64,000 nt of DNA from Amblyomma americanum (Eukaryota > Arthropoda > Arachnida > Ixodida > Ixodidae). Location of the stretch: positions 42,913,520 through 42,977,519 of the forward strand of contig NC_135505.1 of NCBI RefSeq assembly GCF_052857255.1, read 5' to 3'. Made by a program: the position numbers and the translations under genes. Below, piece after piece: positions 1-11,272 of this stretch (its first letter is position 1; every line of letters starts with the position of its first letter). The notes under the pieces are model-generated. The model had not been told where the DNA came from, ran no database searches, and worked only from the letters and a program-made list of their open reading frames with translations.

Positions 1-2397
1 CGAATAAACGAATCCAAAAAATTTTTTTAACCTTAAACATTGACTCGCTCCACAAAAATTATTCATCGCATAGCGTAATATTTCGTCGCGTGAACAATGC
101 CATCTGAAACAGGGCGCGACAGAATATTTTGCAGCAAAACTCAGCTACTTAATAGCGATCAGCGAAGAAATGATGAGAGCGCTCTATGCTTCCCGACAGT
201 AGCTTCATTTTATGTATTTCATTATTCCTTGATTATATTTATTTCCGGTCACAAAAGCAAGTATGAGTTCTTTAGAAATACCGGCGAAATAAATTCACCC
301 ATTTTTTTTGTAAAGTCGATTTAATGGTCCTTTCTTGCATGTTGATTTGACCTGCACCAATAAGACACCTTAAGTGCTACGAGTTGGCGTTTAAAAATTT
401 TCCAGCCGCTGCATTGAGACACGTAACGTCCACAACGACAAGGATTCTCTTAGCCCTGCTTGAAGTACATCGCAGAGGAAATTACCTTTGGGATACGGGA
501 AAATAGCGGTCTTGACAAACCGGAGTTAACTTGTGAACTCGAGCGCTGGTTTAGGCTTCCTGTTTTGTAGGTATATATAAAAAATGTATAGTTAGCCAGA
601 GCGGCCTGTGATTGGTTACAAATCTTACCGCTACCGATATAGAGAAATTTCATTATTCATTGTTCCTTTCAAGGAAAGCGGGAAAATGTGTGAACAGTTG
701 CGGAACATCGAATTAAACATGTATAAAGCATGGTATTTCTTTGTGCTAACAGGAAATATTATGACATGAACAAAAATTAACGTTGCCTCGACGTTTAGAG
801 ATCTACGTGCAGTCTCATGCTGTGCACACAATGTAGATGGTATCATCAGCAAAGGCAACACAAAGATTTTACTCTGCTTTAACACGCGCCTTCCTCCGTC
901 TGGCCATATACCGACAAGCGACTAATCATCAGCACCACTTCTCTAGAATTTCTTTGATTTTAGCAAGCCATTGGCCTATAATATCTGCTGCTCCGCTACC
1001 CAAGACTATTCTGGGTGCAGAATTCTCACAGCCAAGTTCTTTCATATTTTAGGTAAGAAAAAATAGGACGAATGGTTTCGCTGTCTTTTCACACGCTAGA
1101 TAAGTGGAATCTTGGCATGTTCTAAATCTTTTCATTTCTGGTTCACCTAGCACTAATTTCATCTGCACAAATAAAAGCTCTTAAACGGGGCGTATTCGAG
1201 TTTTGCGCGGATTTCTACGGTATATACCTGTACTAAAGCAATACGTTCTACTCTTGAGAGGTCTTTATATCAGAATAATTTTTAGGTAATATTCGCGTCC
1301 CGTAAAATTTTTTACTATATGAAATTTTCTAAGCCTCTGAAAAAGTAGTTGTTCTTACAGGCGTTGTTTGAAAACCTGTAAAAATTTGTTTTGCATTTGG
1401 AAGCAAGATTTGTCGTTTGCTTCCCCATTTCTTGTTTTATTTTATAACCCTGGGTTTCGGCTATAGATATTTGCTTAATTTACCGGGGAACCGAATCGCG
1501 GGCACGGGCACAGCTTCCTGGTGCCCGCTTCTTTAATTACCCTTCAACCTTATAGGATATGCGGTTTAACATTATTTCTTTTTTTCTGTAAAACAAACCT
1601 CGTCAGCAGCTGTTGCTTTTGTGCTCTTTAGTAAATGTAAAGTATGTGCAGATCACTGCAAGGACGTTTAAAAATAAGAGAAAAAAATTAGTGAGTTTCA
1701 CATGCTTTCAAGTGTTTAATGCATTTTTAACCACTTAAGAGCACAGGACATCATGTAGCACGGACACATGCGTGCCATCGTACCGTAGAGCGAACAGTAC
1801 TTTAGGCTTCCACTTCACAAACACCATGAGTTTCAGTATTTAGTACTTATTCCAGGGCTCTGTACGAAATTCGAATAGCAGAAGTATTTGAATCATGTTT
1901 AGAAGCTACATTATCACATTCAAAGTGCTTCATGTAAACTGGGGTCGTAGTATATACAAAGGGCCTGAGGACGATACAAGTTCTACACTCCCAGTCTCCT
2001 TCTACGGTGTTGAATCCATACAAGCATTGTATTTTATTCATATGATGCATCGCTTACAGGTTAAATTTTTTCTGAATTTTTCCGGTGAAAAGTGAGAGAT
2101 ATTTTTCCAGCCTAATAATGAATACAAATCGGCTTATTATGCGAAAATATCTGGCGTTCTGGTTTTACCCGGTTATAATCTGCAGCACAAAGAAATTTAC
2201 AATAATTGTTCTTATTTAGACGCTACATTTTTCTCAACATTTCTTTAACAACATGAAACTCGCAGGATCCACTGAAATATTATTCACGAAGTAAGACTTT
2301 TTTCGGGCGATATTTATAATCTTTCTTCGCGTACGTCACGCATCTCTGACGGGGGTACTGCAGAGTCTGAAAATGACCTGCTTGCATTTACTTGCAA
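1..2397. other. Anonymous AT-rich sequence, no gene recognised
   Basis: Only short open frames without recognisable motifs occur here. I see no transposon domain, tRNA head or long tandem array. The few frames of 66-84 residues have no conserved pattern, and their lengths are those expected by chance. Confidence 0.6.
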
Positions 2398-2756
2398 CGT
2401 GAAAAACATTCCACATCAAAGCAACCAATTTAAGCACCGACGGTACTCGGGTCGCGACGTCGTGATTATTAACGCGCTTAATAGAGTGACTCCCATAAAA
2501 CGTCATGCTACCCATGCTTCGGCCCTTTACTTCAAACTCGCGCGTTTAAGGTATCTTCATATTCGTCCGCCTCATTAAAACGAGGGTTTTAAAATACGTT
2601 TGATAACCGTAATTGAGGGCAGACACCCTTTCTGGAATGTGAACTCGTTTAGCAAAAATTGCAAGCCAAGATTTTCAAGAAAACCTATATTCGTGGCGAA
2701 ATGGCGCTTTGCGCAAATTTAGAAATATCTGCGGGGTGTAAAAACCACGTATAAAA

Positions 2757-2881
2757 ATAAAATTGAAAATTGGTTTTCAGTAAATTAAGCAGTGCAGTAG
2801 CATCCTCACATTTCTCGGTGGACGCCCGAACCGCGCCGTATGGAAAGGGATAAAGGAGGGAGTGAAAAAGAAAGAAAGAAT
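2757..2881 (-). mobile_element. tRNA-type SINE, 3' module B, partial, minus
   Basis: Read on the minus strand it shows the dispersed motif TCCCTTTCC(A)TACGGCGCGGTTCGG followed by CGTCCACCGAGAAATGTGAGG and an AT-rich tail ending CAATTTTC. The same block recurs at about 2930, 3720, 18870, 35650, 44570 and 49030. The copy is cut at about 2881, where a second SINE segment begins. Confidence 0.7.
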
Positions 2882-2882
2882 G

Positions 2883-3110
2883 AATAATAATAATAATAAT
2901 AATAATAATTGGTTTCTGGGAAAGGAAAATGTGAAGCATCTGTCTCATACATCGGCGGACACCTGAACCGCGCCGTAAGGGAAGGGATAAAGGAGAGAGT
3001 GAAAGAAGAAAGGAAGGAAAAGGTGCCGTTGTTGAGAGCTCCGGATTATTTTCGCCCACCTGGGGATCATTAACGTGCACTGACTTCGCTCAGCACAAAG
3101 GTGAAAAGAA
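2883..3110 (-). mobile_element. tRNA-type SINE, 3' module B with (AAT)n tail, minus
   Basis: On the plus strand, a perfect AAT run at 2883-2909 precedes TTGGTTTCTGGGAAAGGAAAATG, the inverted 3' end of the SINE. This continues through CACCTGAACCGCGCCGTAAGGGA to CACCTGGGGATCATTAACGTGCACTGAC, which is the body shared with the other SINE subtype. It sits inside copy 1 of the tandem duplication and is absent from copy 2. This implies a second SINE insertion, or an exchange with another copy, after the duplication. Confidence 0.75.
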
Positions 3111-3291
3111 ATAAGTTTTGTCGTACCTCACGAAATGCATAAACAATAAATAAAAAATAATTCCTTATCGTAATAATGCGGCTACAGGGCTCATATGTAA
3201 ACGTGTGTGAATTGCTTCCTTGAATCATTACTCATTACCACAAAAAGTGTATTCAGTGGCAAAATATGTTAGTGATTTTTTACACACTTTC

Positions 3292-4054
3292 AAAACATTA
3301 AACATTGCAGCAACCATTTTAAGCACCTAAGATACTCGGATCACGAGGTCGTTGTCATGAATGCGCTTAATACAGTGACTCCGATAAAACGCTGTCTTGG
3401 TCTTGGTATGCATGTTTCGGCCCCTCACTTCTAAATCGCGCCTTTAGAGTTATCCTCACATTTCTCCGCAGCATTAAACGAGGGTCTGAAAAGATGTTTG
3501 AGAACCGTAATTGAGGGCAGACATCTCTCCGCAATAAGAAATATTTTAGCACAAATTGCTAACCAAAATTTTTCTAAAACTCATTTTCGTGAATAAATGG
3601 CGCTTTACCGAAATCTAAAAATATCTTCGGTGTGCAAGAACCTGGTCAGAAAAATGAAATTGAAAATTGGTTTTCAGGAAGATAAGTTGCGCAGTAACTG
3701 CCCCACACATCTCGGTGGACACCCGAACCGCGCCGTAAGGGAAGGGATAAAGGAGGGAGTGAACGGAGAAAGGAAGAAATGGCCTAGTCAACGTCTGCGG
3801 ATTAATTTCGTCCTTCTGGGGATATTTAACGTGCACTAACGTCGCAGAGAACATAGGTGAAAAGAAAGAAGGGAGCTTTACCCTGCGTAATCTAATGCAT
3901 AAACATTGAATCATAAATAATTCCTTACCGTACTAAAGCGGGTACAGAACCCATTTGTAAAACGAGTGTGAATTGCTGTCATAAGTAATCAGTCATTAGC
4001 ACCAAAAGTGTGCTCAGTGAGAAATATGTTATTTATTTTTTACATGCGTTCTTA
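3292..4054. repeat. Tandem segmental duplication, copy 2
   Basis: This is the second unit of the duplication, directly abutting copy 1 in the same orientation. It lacks the extra SINE segment found in copy 1 and so probably shows the older state of the unit. Similarity fades at about 4054, after TTTTTTACATGCG. Confidence 0.8.
3650..3870 (-). mobile_element. tRNA-type SINE, 3' module B, minus
   Basis: The copy in the second duplication unit is inverted. It runs from the tail AAATTGAAAATTGG through CTCGGTGGACACCCGAACCGCGCC to GGGGATATTTAACGTGCACTAACGTCGC. The tRNA-like head is not recognisable. Confidence 0.7.
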
Positions 4055-4132
4055 TATAATCTAACCTTCCTTCTTCATCATCATCGCTCCTCAGCAGTCC
4101 TGTAAATCATGGGCGGCGGCTGATAACGTTGT

Positions 4133-4703
4133 CTAAATGAAAGAGAATTCAACTTTGGTCACTTTATCGCAAGGCCAGAGCAACAAGAACGCTATGACGG
4201 GGCGCAACAATAAGGGCCGATACTGGAAAATCTCCAGCATCACCACTGCAATGGATCGCCTTCTTTGAGCTTCTCGCTGCTCTCTTAGCTGGAATACAGT
4301 GAATACGCAGTCCAAAATATTCACCAATTGTACCTGTGTCTGAAGAGGAATACTGTGCTCCCATTTTTAATGTGACTTCTTCAATTCTCCGGTTGCAGTT
4401 ATTGAGAAGCTTCAATAACTTGTGTCTATTCCCGCTAGAAACCAATTGTTCTCGAAGTAAGATAACACTGACACGTAACAGCGCAAAAAGACAAACGTAG
4501 AGGCAAAGCTCTATATATCCAATGAGCGCATTCAAAACAGGAAACCTAGGGTTCGTCAAAGCGTTCAAACGGGACAATGCATTGGCGTCGATGTTAACGA
4601 TTAAAAATTCGAAGACAAGCGTTTCGTACCGCCCATTGAAGAGGCAAGCTGACTTCACTGTCGAAATTAATGTGGCGGCTGAAAAAGCTATCGACCGATT
4701 CAT
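4133..4703 (-). pseudogene. Unidentified frame with hydrophobic segments
   Basis: A 179-codon minus frame (4703 to 4164) is longer than its surroundings predict. It contains a clear hydrophobic stretch of about 28 residues around VLNALIGYIELCLYVCLFALLRVSVILL (positions about 57-84), followed by a charged loop (LLKLLNNCNRRIEEVTLK). An overlapping minus frame, 4327 to 4133, carries another hydrophobic patch (LLLRPVIAFLLLWPC), which could be the continuation after a frameshift. The spacing is faintly like a degraded multipass chemoreceptor of the gustatory-receptor type. That is a guess: no diagnostic motif is present. It could equally be chance. Confidence 0.2.
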
Positions 4704-4769
4704 ATTTCAAGAGTCTTGCCAAAGACGAATATTTAGTTATTTAAACTGGACTCTTAAAGAGATTTAAAA

Positions 4770-7700
4770 ACCTCATTTCGTTCACATATCGAGCGGGCTG
4801 AAGTAGGACGTAAATTTCAAACGTGCACGAGAATTGTGTTACATAATCTAAGCTTTCGTCTAAAACCGGCGTTCTCTAGACATTTTTCTCTGACAATATG
4901 ACAGAGAAATCGCCCAACCTTACAGTCTGAAACAAAGGGGGAACTTCTTAGGAGGACGGAAGTTTGTCATATCAATCTTCTGAAGGAGAACACGACGGAT
5001 GACGACATCCGCCTGCGCAATAACACTTGAAGAGTCACTAGGCCCTATCACACTGCAGCAGAAGTTGGCAGCCGGATACAGCGCTGCCTGAAAAATAAAA
5101 ACTATGAAAACCATGAGTTAGCAGCTTGGCTCCGATTTCAGCCGCTATAACTCGCCCGCGTGAGCTGTGCCAAAGTGATGAGTATTGCATTTTTAAAAGA
5201 TCCACATATTTGAACGTTCCACAAACACTTTAAAATGTCTTAGTAAAGCAATCTGTGCCTTTTATATCAACATAATGTATCACTATTAGAAATGAACGAC
5301 TGTAGAAAGAGACAGAAAAAAATCGAATCCCGCTGGTGTGACCTAATTAAGGCGACACAATTCTGACTGGAAGTTGTAATCAGCGCCATCATGCTGAATA
5401 TACATTCTATTTTTTCAAGGAAGAAAAATGACAAGAAATTGCACTCAAAGAAGCGCTATCTTTAAATAAATTTTTGTTTAAGATGCGCACACATTCATAG
5501 TGGGCATTAACGCATGATACGAAATTGCCATGGCGAAGGCTGTGCATCAGTTTAGAAATAACAAGGAGAGAATATTAAATATTTTGAAATAAGGAGCTAC
5601 GGTCTAGTTCTACCACATTTCCATATATCGTAGTTCTTACTTGTTGACCTGTAGAATACAGTAAGTAACACTATCTCTTATTTCAGATGCCCGTGTGTGC
5701 TTGTGTTACGTTTCTTTATGGTCATTAATGCAACCACATTAACTCCCCTCTGGTAGCATTTCGTTACCACTATATATTTTAATGAGTGCAGAACTACTCC
5801 AAGCAGTCTTGAAATTGCGGACGACAAACACCTTATTTCTTAAGGAGTAAAATTTATGCCTAACAATCACCATTTTTTAAGCCCACTAACTTGTGCAAGA
5901 GCAAATTTTCTTTGAATGACTTCATATTACATCCTGCCTTAGCCCACTACCTTTTCGTAATGGCTGCTCTACAATATGAAGCATGAAGCCCGAAGCAACC
6001 ATGCGGGAGAGAAAGAAAAAGGCTTCAGCTCTGAAAATATTTCTTGCGGTTGCAGGCCTTCTCTGAATTATCTGACAAAAATTATCGGAATTTCCAACAT
6101 GGCTTTTGACGAAGTTCTTGAGGATGCCACCGTAAACCAGTACGACATTACTGGATACTTATGGAAGAGGAGAAAGTATCAGACTCCAGTCGGCTGCACA
6201 GACAGAAGAGTTAATTATTTTAACCTGGGTCGTTTTTAGTTAAAATTATTCCCCCATAATAAGGCAGCAATTGCTTCGAACGTGCGGGACCTTAACAGAG
6301 AGCTAAATCAGGCAAATTCATCTAATGGATCCACTCCAATGCACTGTTTTCTGCAGAAGCAGTCGCGTGTTCTTAAATATTTAGAGGTGATAACGTCGAT
6401 AGTAATGCTGAATGTCTGCACTTGCTAATCCACCGTATCGTTTTAAAACGGTTGGATTTACTTCAAATGCTTGAGCCACGCTAGAGTTGCCCGCATTGGA
6501 TCAGTAGTGGCAGTAAGGTCTTTTGCGATAGACCACATCATCACACATGAGTGTGTGATGATTGTGCCTTTACTTCGGGAGGATTAGAACGAGTGCTTTT
6601 TGGTGTGGGAGAGGTTTTCGCACGAGCTAAAGCATCCGCTCGTGCTGTGCTTTTTCGGGGAGCGTACTGAAGCGTTCATCCCGTGACACATAGCAGGATT
6701 TTGGCAAACGACTACCGCTAATGCTGAGAGCTCAAGCGGCGCCCTGCACCACTGCTGCATCCGGGGTGATCCTGCAACGCTGCAGATGGGTCGCGTCGTC
6801 GAGAGCGGCTTTTTATAACAGCCGTGGCTGGTGCTTCGCGTCACGCAGTGTGCGGCACTAGCCAGTCACTGCATGATATATTCATGATAACCCTTAATAT
6901 AGTAAGACGCATTCTTGATTGACTTGTGTCCAAGCTCGTAACGAAAAAGACAGCGGGAGATGTGCAAGACCAGCTTTGATGATGGTGATCGAGTTCTTGC
7001 GTTTAATGGCGCTTTGCGCATCTTTTATCTGCTTGAGGTGCAGGAGATAATAGCAGCGACAGACTCGAGGCAGGGTCTCTGTGCCGAGAACAGCCACAGA
7101 AACTCGGGCGCTAGGCGGCCTCCACTACTACTATTACGGAATGGCCCGAATATCTTGCCTTTAACAATTCGACCTCTAAAAAAAACGAGACATTGCTGCG
7201 TTTTGCCCCAGCGAACGATGCATAGAATTACAGAATGTACAGTTCGGCTTAAGAGCGGCCTATATAGGTGACTGGAGGGCACCAAAAGGCTGGTCTCAAA
7301 TTACAGCTTTTCAGTGAAGTACTATCACAGGAGTGCTCAGTTAGTTCTTTAAAGGCATGGCAAAAATTGAGTCATATTGACTAGGTCGGTGTGCTGCATT
7401 TAGTAAGATGAGTGCCGCAGCGCTATTAGCATATTTCTATAAAGCGGATTATTTTGATATCCCATAGTTTACAGCGATAGGTCAAAGAGAATGTCTCAAA
7501 TTCGTAATCGTAACCTTCCTTGTTTATTTCATGCAAGAGTATGCTGTTCTAAATGTTCGAGAAAGAAGTAATGAACGTTTCGAAAGGGCTATGGATAAAT
7601 TATACACTATTTATTGGCGAAGTTAGCTGTAGAGCCCGCAAATGAACTCAGTTAAGCCGCATACAGCATGATTGAATCAAAATATGCGCGACTATGCTGA

Positions 7701-8411
7701 ATACAGCCACAATTTCAAAGCAAACGAAAGTACCTATGCCGAACCAATATTAGAAGCCTCGTCTACAAGCAGCAAAAAATCCGTTTCAGCTTACATTTTC
7801 TACCACCCAGCGACCTGGCTGCATTGTGGTGAAAGCCTGTATAATGCTAACGTTTACTTCATAGAGCAAAGGCAGTCATGTGTATGTGCGCTTTATTCAC
7901 TGACCGTGAAAAGTGCGTTGGATTGTTCGAAAAATGGCACCCTGTTTTTACAGAAAGAAATGATAGCTTATTGTAAGGCCACACTAAGAAAACAATCAAG
8001 GTTCCTGTCTACAGTACAAATGAAGTTTGTGTGGAACGGAAAAAAATAAACATCAACCTGCGCACAATTTTCATGGTCTCAAGTATAGAGCTTAATAGTA
8101 ACATCTATAACAGTAAGCTAAGCATTTCTTAGGCGCATACACAAACCCAGTTGTCTGCCATGCAAAATATGTAAGTTGACTAACTACACTTAGAAATCCA
8201 GCGTTATGATATCAAAGAACAAAATGCTTAACTTTTTACCCCAACCAAAAAAAAAACTCTCTGCAACCGTTGGTAAAAACTCTTCTTTTGAGCCGTGTGG
8301 AGAGACTTTCAGAAGACCCCTAATGGATAAAATTGCAGAAATATGAGTTGGCCTCTCATCCTCAACGCTCAACTCCTAGTTTAATTAAGTCTTTGGTACA
8401 ATTTCTAGGTT
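4770..8411. other. Anonymous sequence, no gene recognised
   Basis: Several frames of 60-125 codons lie here (for example plus 7672-8049 and 6960-7271, minus 7025-7285). None shows a conserved motif, signal peptide or convincing splice context. The only structured item noted is an 11-bp perfect hairpin at 6537-6562. Confidence 0.5.
6537..6562. repeat. Short perfect inverted repeat (hairpin)
   Basis: The arms ATCATCACACA (6537-6547) and TGTGTGATGAT (6552-6562) are perfectly complementary around a four-base loop, TGAG. No gene context gives it a role. Confidence 0.7.
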
Positions 8412-9134
8412 GAAGGAGCCTTCCGGTCACCTTGCTCGACACTCTGTGCTTTCAGGAGTATGACGACGCCGTAGTTCGCAAGTCCAGACGCAAGCACTCT
8501 GGCGCCGATTGCTTGTCGCGAGCCCTTATAGATGCGTCAGTGCACGTTAAAGAACCCCAGGTGGTCGAAATTTCCGGAGCCCTTCACTACGGCGTCTCTC
8601 ATAGCTTGAGTCGCTTTGGAACGTTAAACCCCCATAAACCAAACCTTTTAGATGCACAGCCGCGGGACGGCGATAATGACGCCTTCCGGCGAACTACGAG
8701 CACCAGCTCTTTGTCATAGCAGCAACGCTCGGACACTGTGCTAAAACGCCTCAAGTACTTGGACGACAAGGTTTCTATACCCACGCCTAGTGCAAACGGC
8801 GAGAATTGTCTTCCTTTTGAGCACAAAATGATGTCCTCATGAAGAAGAACTACGCAGCGAGCAAAACAGCCTAACTCCTTGTTGTACATGCAAGTTCACG
8901 GAATGTTCTACAGGGCTCACACGATGAGGCGACCACTCAACATCTCTGGGTTTCTCGCACCCGCCGCCGCATTCAAGATATGTATAACTGGCCCCGACTG
9001 TTTGCCGATGTCGCACATTATGCGAAAACCTGCCAAAATTTCCAGCGACGAAGGCCCCTCCTACCTGACCAACAGGATTACTGAACACAATTGAAGTCCC
9101 CTTATGGCCCTTTCAGCAGATCGTTATGCACAAG
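8412..9134 (+). pseudogene. Gypsy element pol, 5' piece: end of RNase H to integrase start
   Basis: The translation carries the usual link between RNase H and integrase of tick Gypsy elements: FQEYDDAVVRKSRRKHSGADCLSRA, then an acidic DGDNDAF stretch, QQRSD, and later frames showing the integrase zinc-binding region (NWPRLFADVAHYAKTC with the next cysteine replaced by phenylalanine) and PFQQI. The piece is truncated on its 5' side at about 8412. It contains several frameshifts and stops. A SINE (8536-8644) is inserted in it, and an LTR element cuts it at 9134. The same pol resumes at 13748. Confidence 0.85.
8536..8644 (+). mobile_element. 5'-truncated tRNA-type SINE, module A, inserted in Gypsy pol
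   Basis: This is the 3' part of the SINE: GTGCACGTTAAAGAACCCCA, GTGGTCGAAATTTCCGGAGCCC, then CTTTGGAACGTTAAACCCCC. It is flanked by 11-bp direct repeats differing at one base (CTTATAGATGC at 8525-8535, CTTTTAGATGC at 8645-8655). Reading across the site without the insert keeps the Gypsy frame (…ALIDAQPRDGDNDAF), so this is a clean retroposition event. Confidence 0.85.
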
Positions 9135-10173
9135 AGTCACCACTTTGCGCACATTTTCGAGCTCTCCCAAACAGCTTCAGAGCGGGTGGAGGTGGCGGTC
9201 TCGGTCACAGAGGAGATGCATTCGACTCAACGTGGCAAGCTCAGCCGGAGACCAGCTACCAAGTGACAAGGGGGATGGTCGTTTGGTGCCCCGCTTTCGC
9301 CGGTCTTAAGCTAGAGAATGGGTCGGAGCCAAAGGGTTCACAAAACAAAACAATGTTTATACAGCGAAGAGACAATACAAAGGATTTCACTATCACTCGT
9401 ACGAGCACATTCAAAGTGATTTAAAAATACAATGCAACTCATGCAAAGTAACAACCGAGAGAGATTACAATACAACAAAATCATTTGCACCTAAAGTGGA
9501 CTAAAACAGAGAGAGGCAAACATACAAAACACTATTTTTTCACCGAGCACTGCGACAGTCCGACGACCTGGGGAGCTCGACGGGGCCGTCCCGCAGGTTG
9601 GCGCACGTTGCCTCGCTGGTCCGGGCTGGGTGAGCGGTGTTCTCCCGGGAGTCGAGCGGGCGCTCTTCTCGGAAGCTTAAACGGTGGCTCTGGCTTCCAG
9701 GCAGTGGTTGCAGCCCCGCGTTTATAGGCGCAGCCCATGTCTGTTTGTACTTCGCGCCAAGGAAGGCGCGCACCTACACGCAGCTTCAACTGCACAAACT
9801 CCTTCTCGCGCCGGGCGCGGGACCCCATTGGTCGAGCGCGGAAATCACCGCCCAGAAAAATTCAGGTCATTATCCTCACGCTGAGTCATCGGCGCATGAG
9901 TGAAGGCGAGAGGCTATCACCTTAGCGCGGGCAGAGTTACCCCTTTCCGTTGACAACGAGTAGAAACCACTCAGACATTCTAGAAAAATCGACGCTGCGC
10001 GCGGCCATGCCTCCCTCGGCGCCGCGCCGGCGAGCTTTGCAGCAGTACGCGCAAAGCTACGCACTCTCCGGAGGTCCTTCCACGCTGTTTTTCTTTTATT
10101 TAACCGCGCGCGGGTGCGATTTTTGAGGTTCAGCGTCGGGTTTTTTTTCGAAAATGTGCCGAATTTTGTGACA
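9135..10173 (-). repeat. 3' LTR of the nested element
   Basis: Its sequence matches 12710-13747 over its whole length, with many substitutions. On the minus strand it begins TGTCACAAAATTCGGC and ends near GGTGACT (TGTCAC…GTGACA in the ideal form), giving short terminal inverted repeats. A TATAAACG box lies on the minus strand at 9719-9726. The open frames in this repeat are GC-rich shadows without homologues between the two copies. Confidence 0.9.
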
Positions 10174-10189
10174 TTGCCTCTTCCTTTAA
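10174..10189 (-). promoter_or_regulatory. Polypurine tract of the nested LTR element
   Basis: Immediately upstream of the 3' LTR on the minus strand lies the purine run AAAGGAAGAGG followed by CAA and the LTR start TGTCAC. Position and composition fit the plus-strand primer of an LTR retrotransposon. Confidence 0.65.
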
Positions 10190-10669
10190 GAATATTGTGC
10201 AACAATATTCACAAAACACAAAATTTGTGCGCACATCCTTGCACTCACAAATTCAATGGCGAATGCCAAAAAACACACATCACTAATACAATGTTTCCAC
10301 GTACATGACACTTGACCACTTTCAACGTTCACTTCATGCCGCAACTCGGCAACACTTTAGCATAATATTACACTGGGAGCACACAAGCGTACTTCAAGCG
10401 ATACTTCAACATACAGTTCCTACTTGCGCTTCGGTAATGAGCGCGTGAGGACGTTCAATGTCCCCAAGAGTCTCTTCGCCTCATGGGTCTTTTTCCTGGT
10501 CAACCTGGGCTTCTGTTTCGCACAACCTGAACCCTCCAGCTAAAAATTCTGACTTGTAAAAGAATTGTGCGCTAAGGTATGCACACACAAACAAGGCAAT
10601 CGATGGATTCCAGGGCACACACAGCCACACACAGGCACAGAATATTTGCTGGTGTGAATGCACGCTTGG

Positions 10670-11119
10670 TCAAATTCCAGAATTTTCCTGTGCGACCGAA
10701 ATGCAGCTGAAGTAATGTGCACAAAAGCACGATGAACATGTCCACAACGTGCCCCAAGCTGGGCTTAGCCGGAGTTTCAGACACCTTGTCCTCTTGAGCT
10801 GTCTTTCGCGTTTCGCTGCTTCCTTGTGACCCTTCCGTGGCCTTTCTTTCGGCTTCGCACACCTTTCTGCTGCAGTGCCCGTCCCTTCCTGCGGAAACAT
10901 TTTTTCTTCCTCGGAATGTTTCTCCACGGGACTCTTCCGTTCTTCATGCTTGACTGTCTGCTTCACTACTCCTTTGCTTGTGCTAGCACGCTCGCGCCTC
11001 CTTCGCCACTTTTTTTTCGCTTGGCGATCACTGTGCCGTTCGGAAGAGCACGATTCGGACTTCTTTGTCTCGTGCCTACTTTCTGGGCTCTGGAAATTTT
11101 TCCCCTTTACGTTGCCCAA
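10670..11119 (-). pseudogene. Basic 3' internal frame of the LTR element
   Basis: A 149-codon minus frame lies downstream of the protease. It is very rich in lysine, arginine, glutamate and serine in its first 110 residues (for example KKWRRRRERASTSKGVV), then becomes hydrophobic and unpatterned. It occupies the place where pol would be expected but has no YXDD or integrase motif. It may be a lineage-specific accessory region or pol debris. No function is assigned. Confidence 0.4.
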
Positions 11120-11272
11120 TATGAGGTCGTATATGGGGCTTTTCTTGCACAGTGAAGTTAGTTTACTGCTGTACTAGAGTCCGCACATGTACTTCAGCTT
11201 CCGGCAAGCGCTGAAACGAGTCGTCCACTAGGCGCACAAGGCTCTTCGTTCCAGTGAGATCCTTATCTTTCA

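Larger units (their letters stand above)
2398..3291. repeat. Tandem segmental duplication, copy 1
   Basis: This block and the next one align along their whole length. Shared landmarks in order are: AACATT..GCAACCA.TTTAAGCACC at the start, the run GGGTCGCGACGTCGTG/GGATCACGAGGTCGTT, CCGTAATTGAGGGCAGACA, AATGGCGCTTT, a reverse-oriented SINE, TGCATAAACA..AATAAAT, and GTGTGAATTGCT near the end. Copy 1 is about 130 bp longer because it carries an additional SINE segment at about 2883-3000. Divergence is obvious by eye, so the duplication is old. Edges are approximate. Confidence 0.8.

Noticed and set aside
9491..9903. Several overlapping GC-rich frames on both strands
   Set aside because: They lie within an LTR, are not conserved between the two LTR copies, and have no motif.
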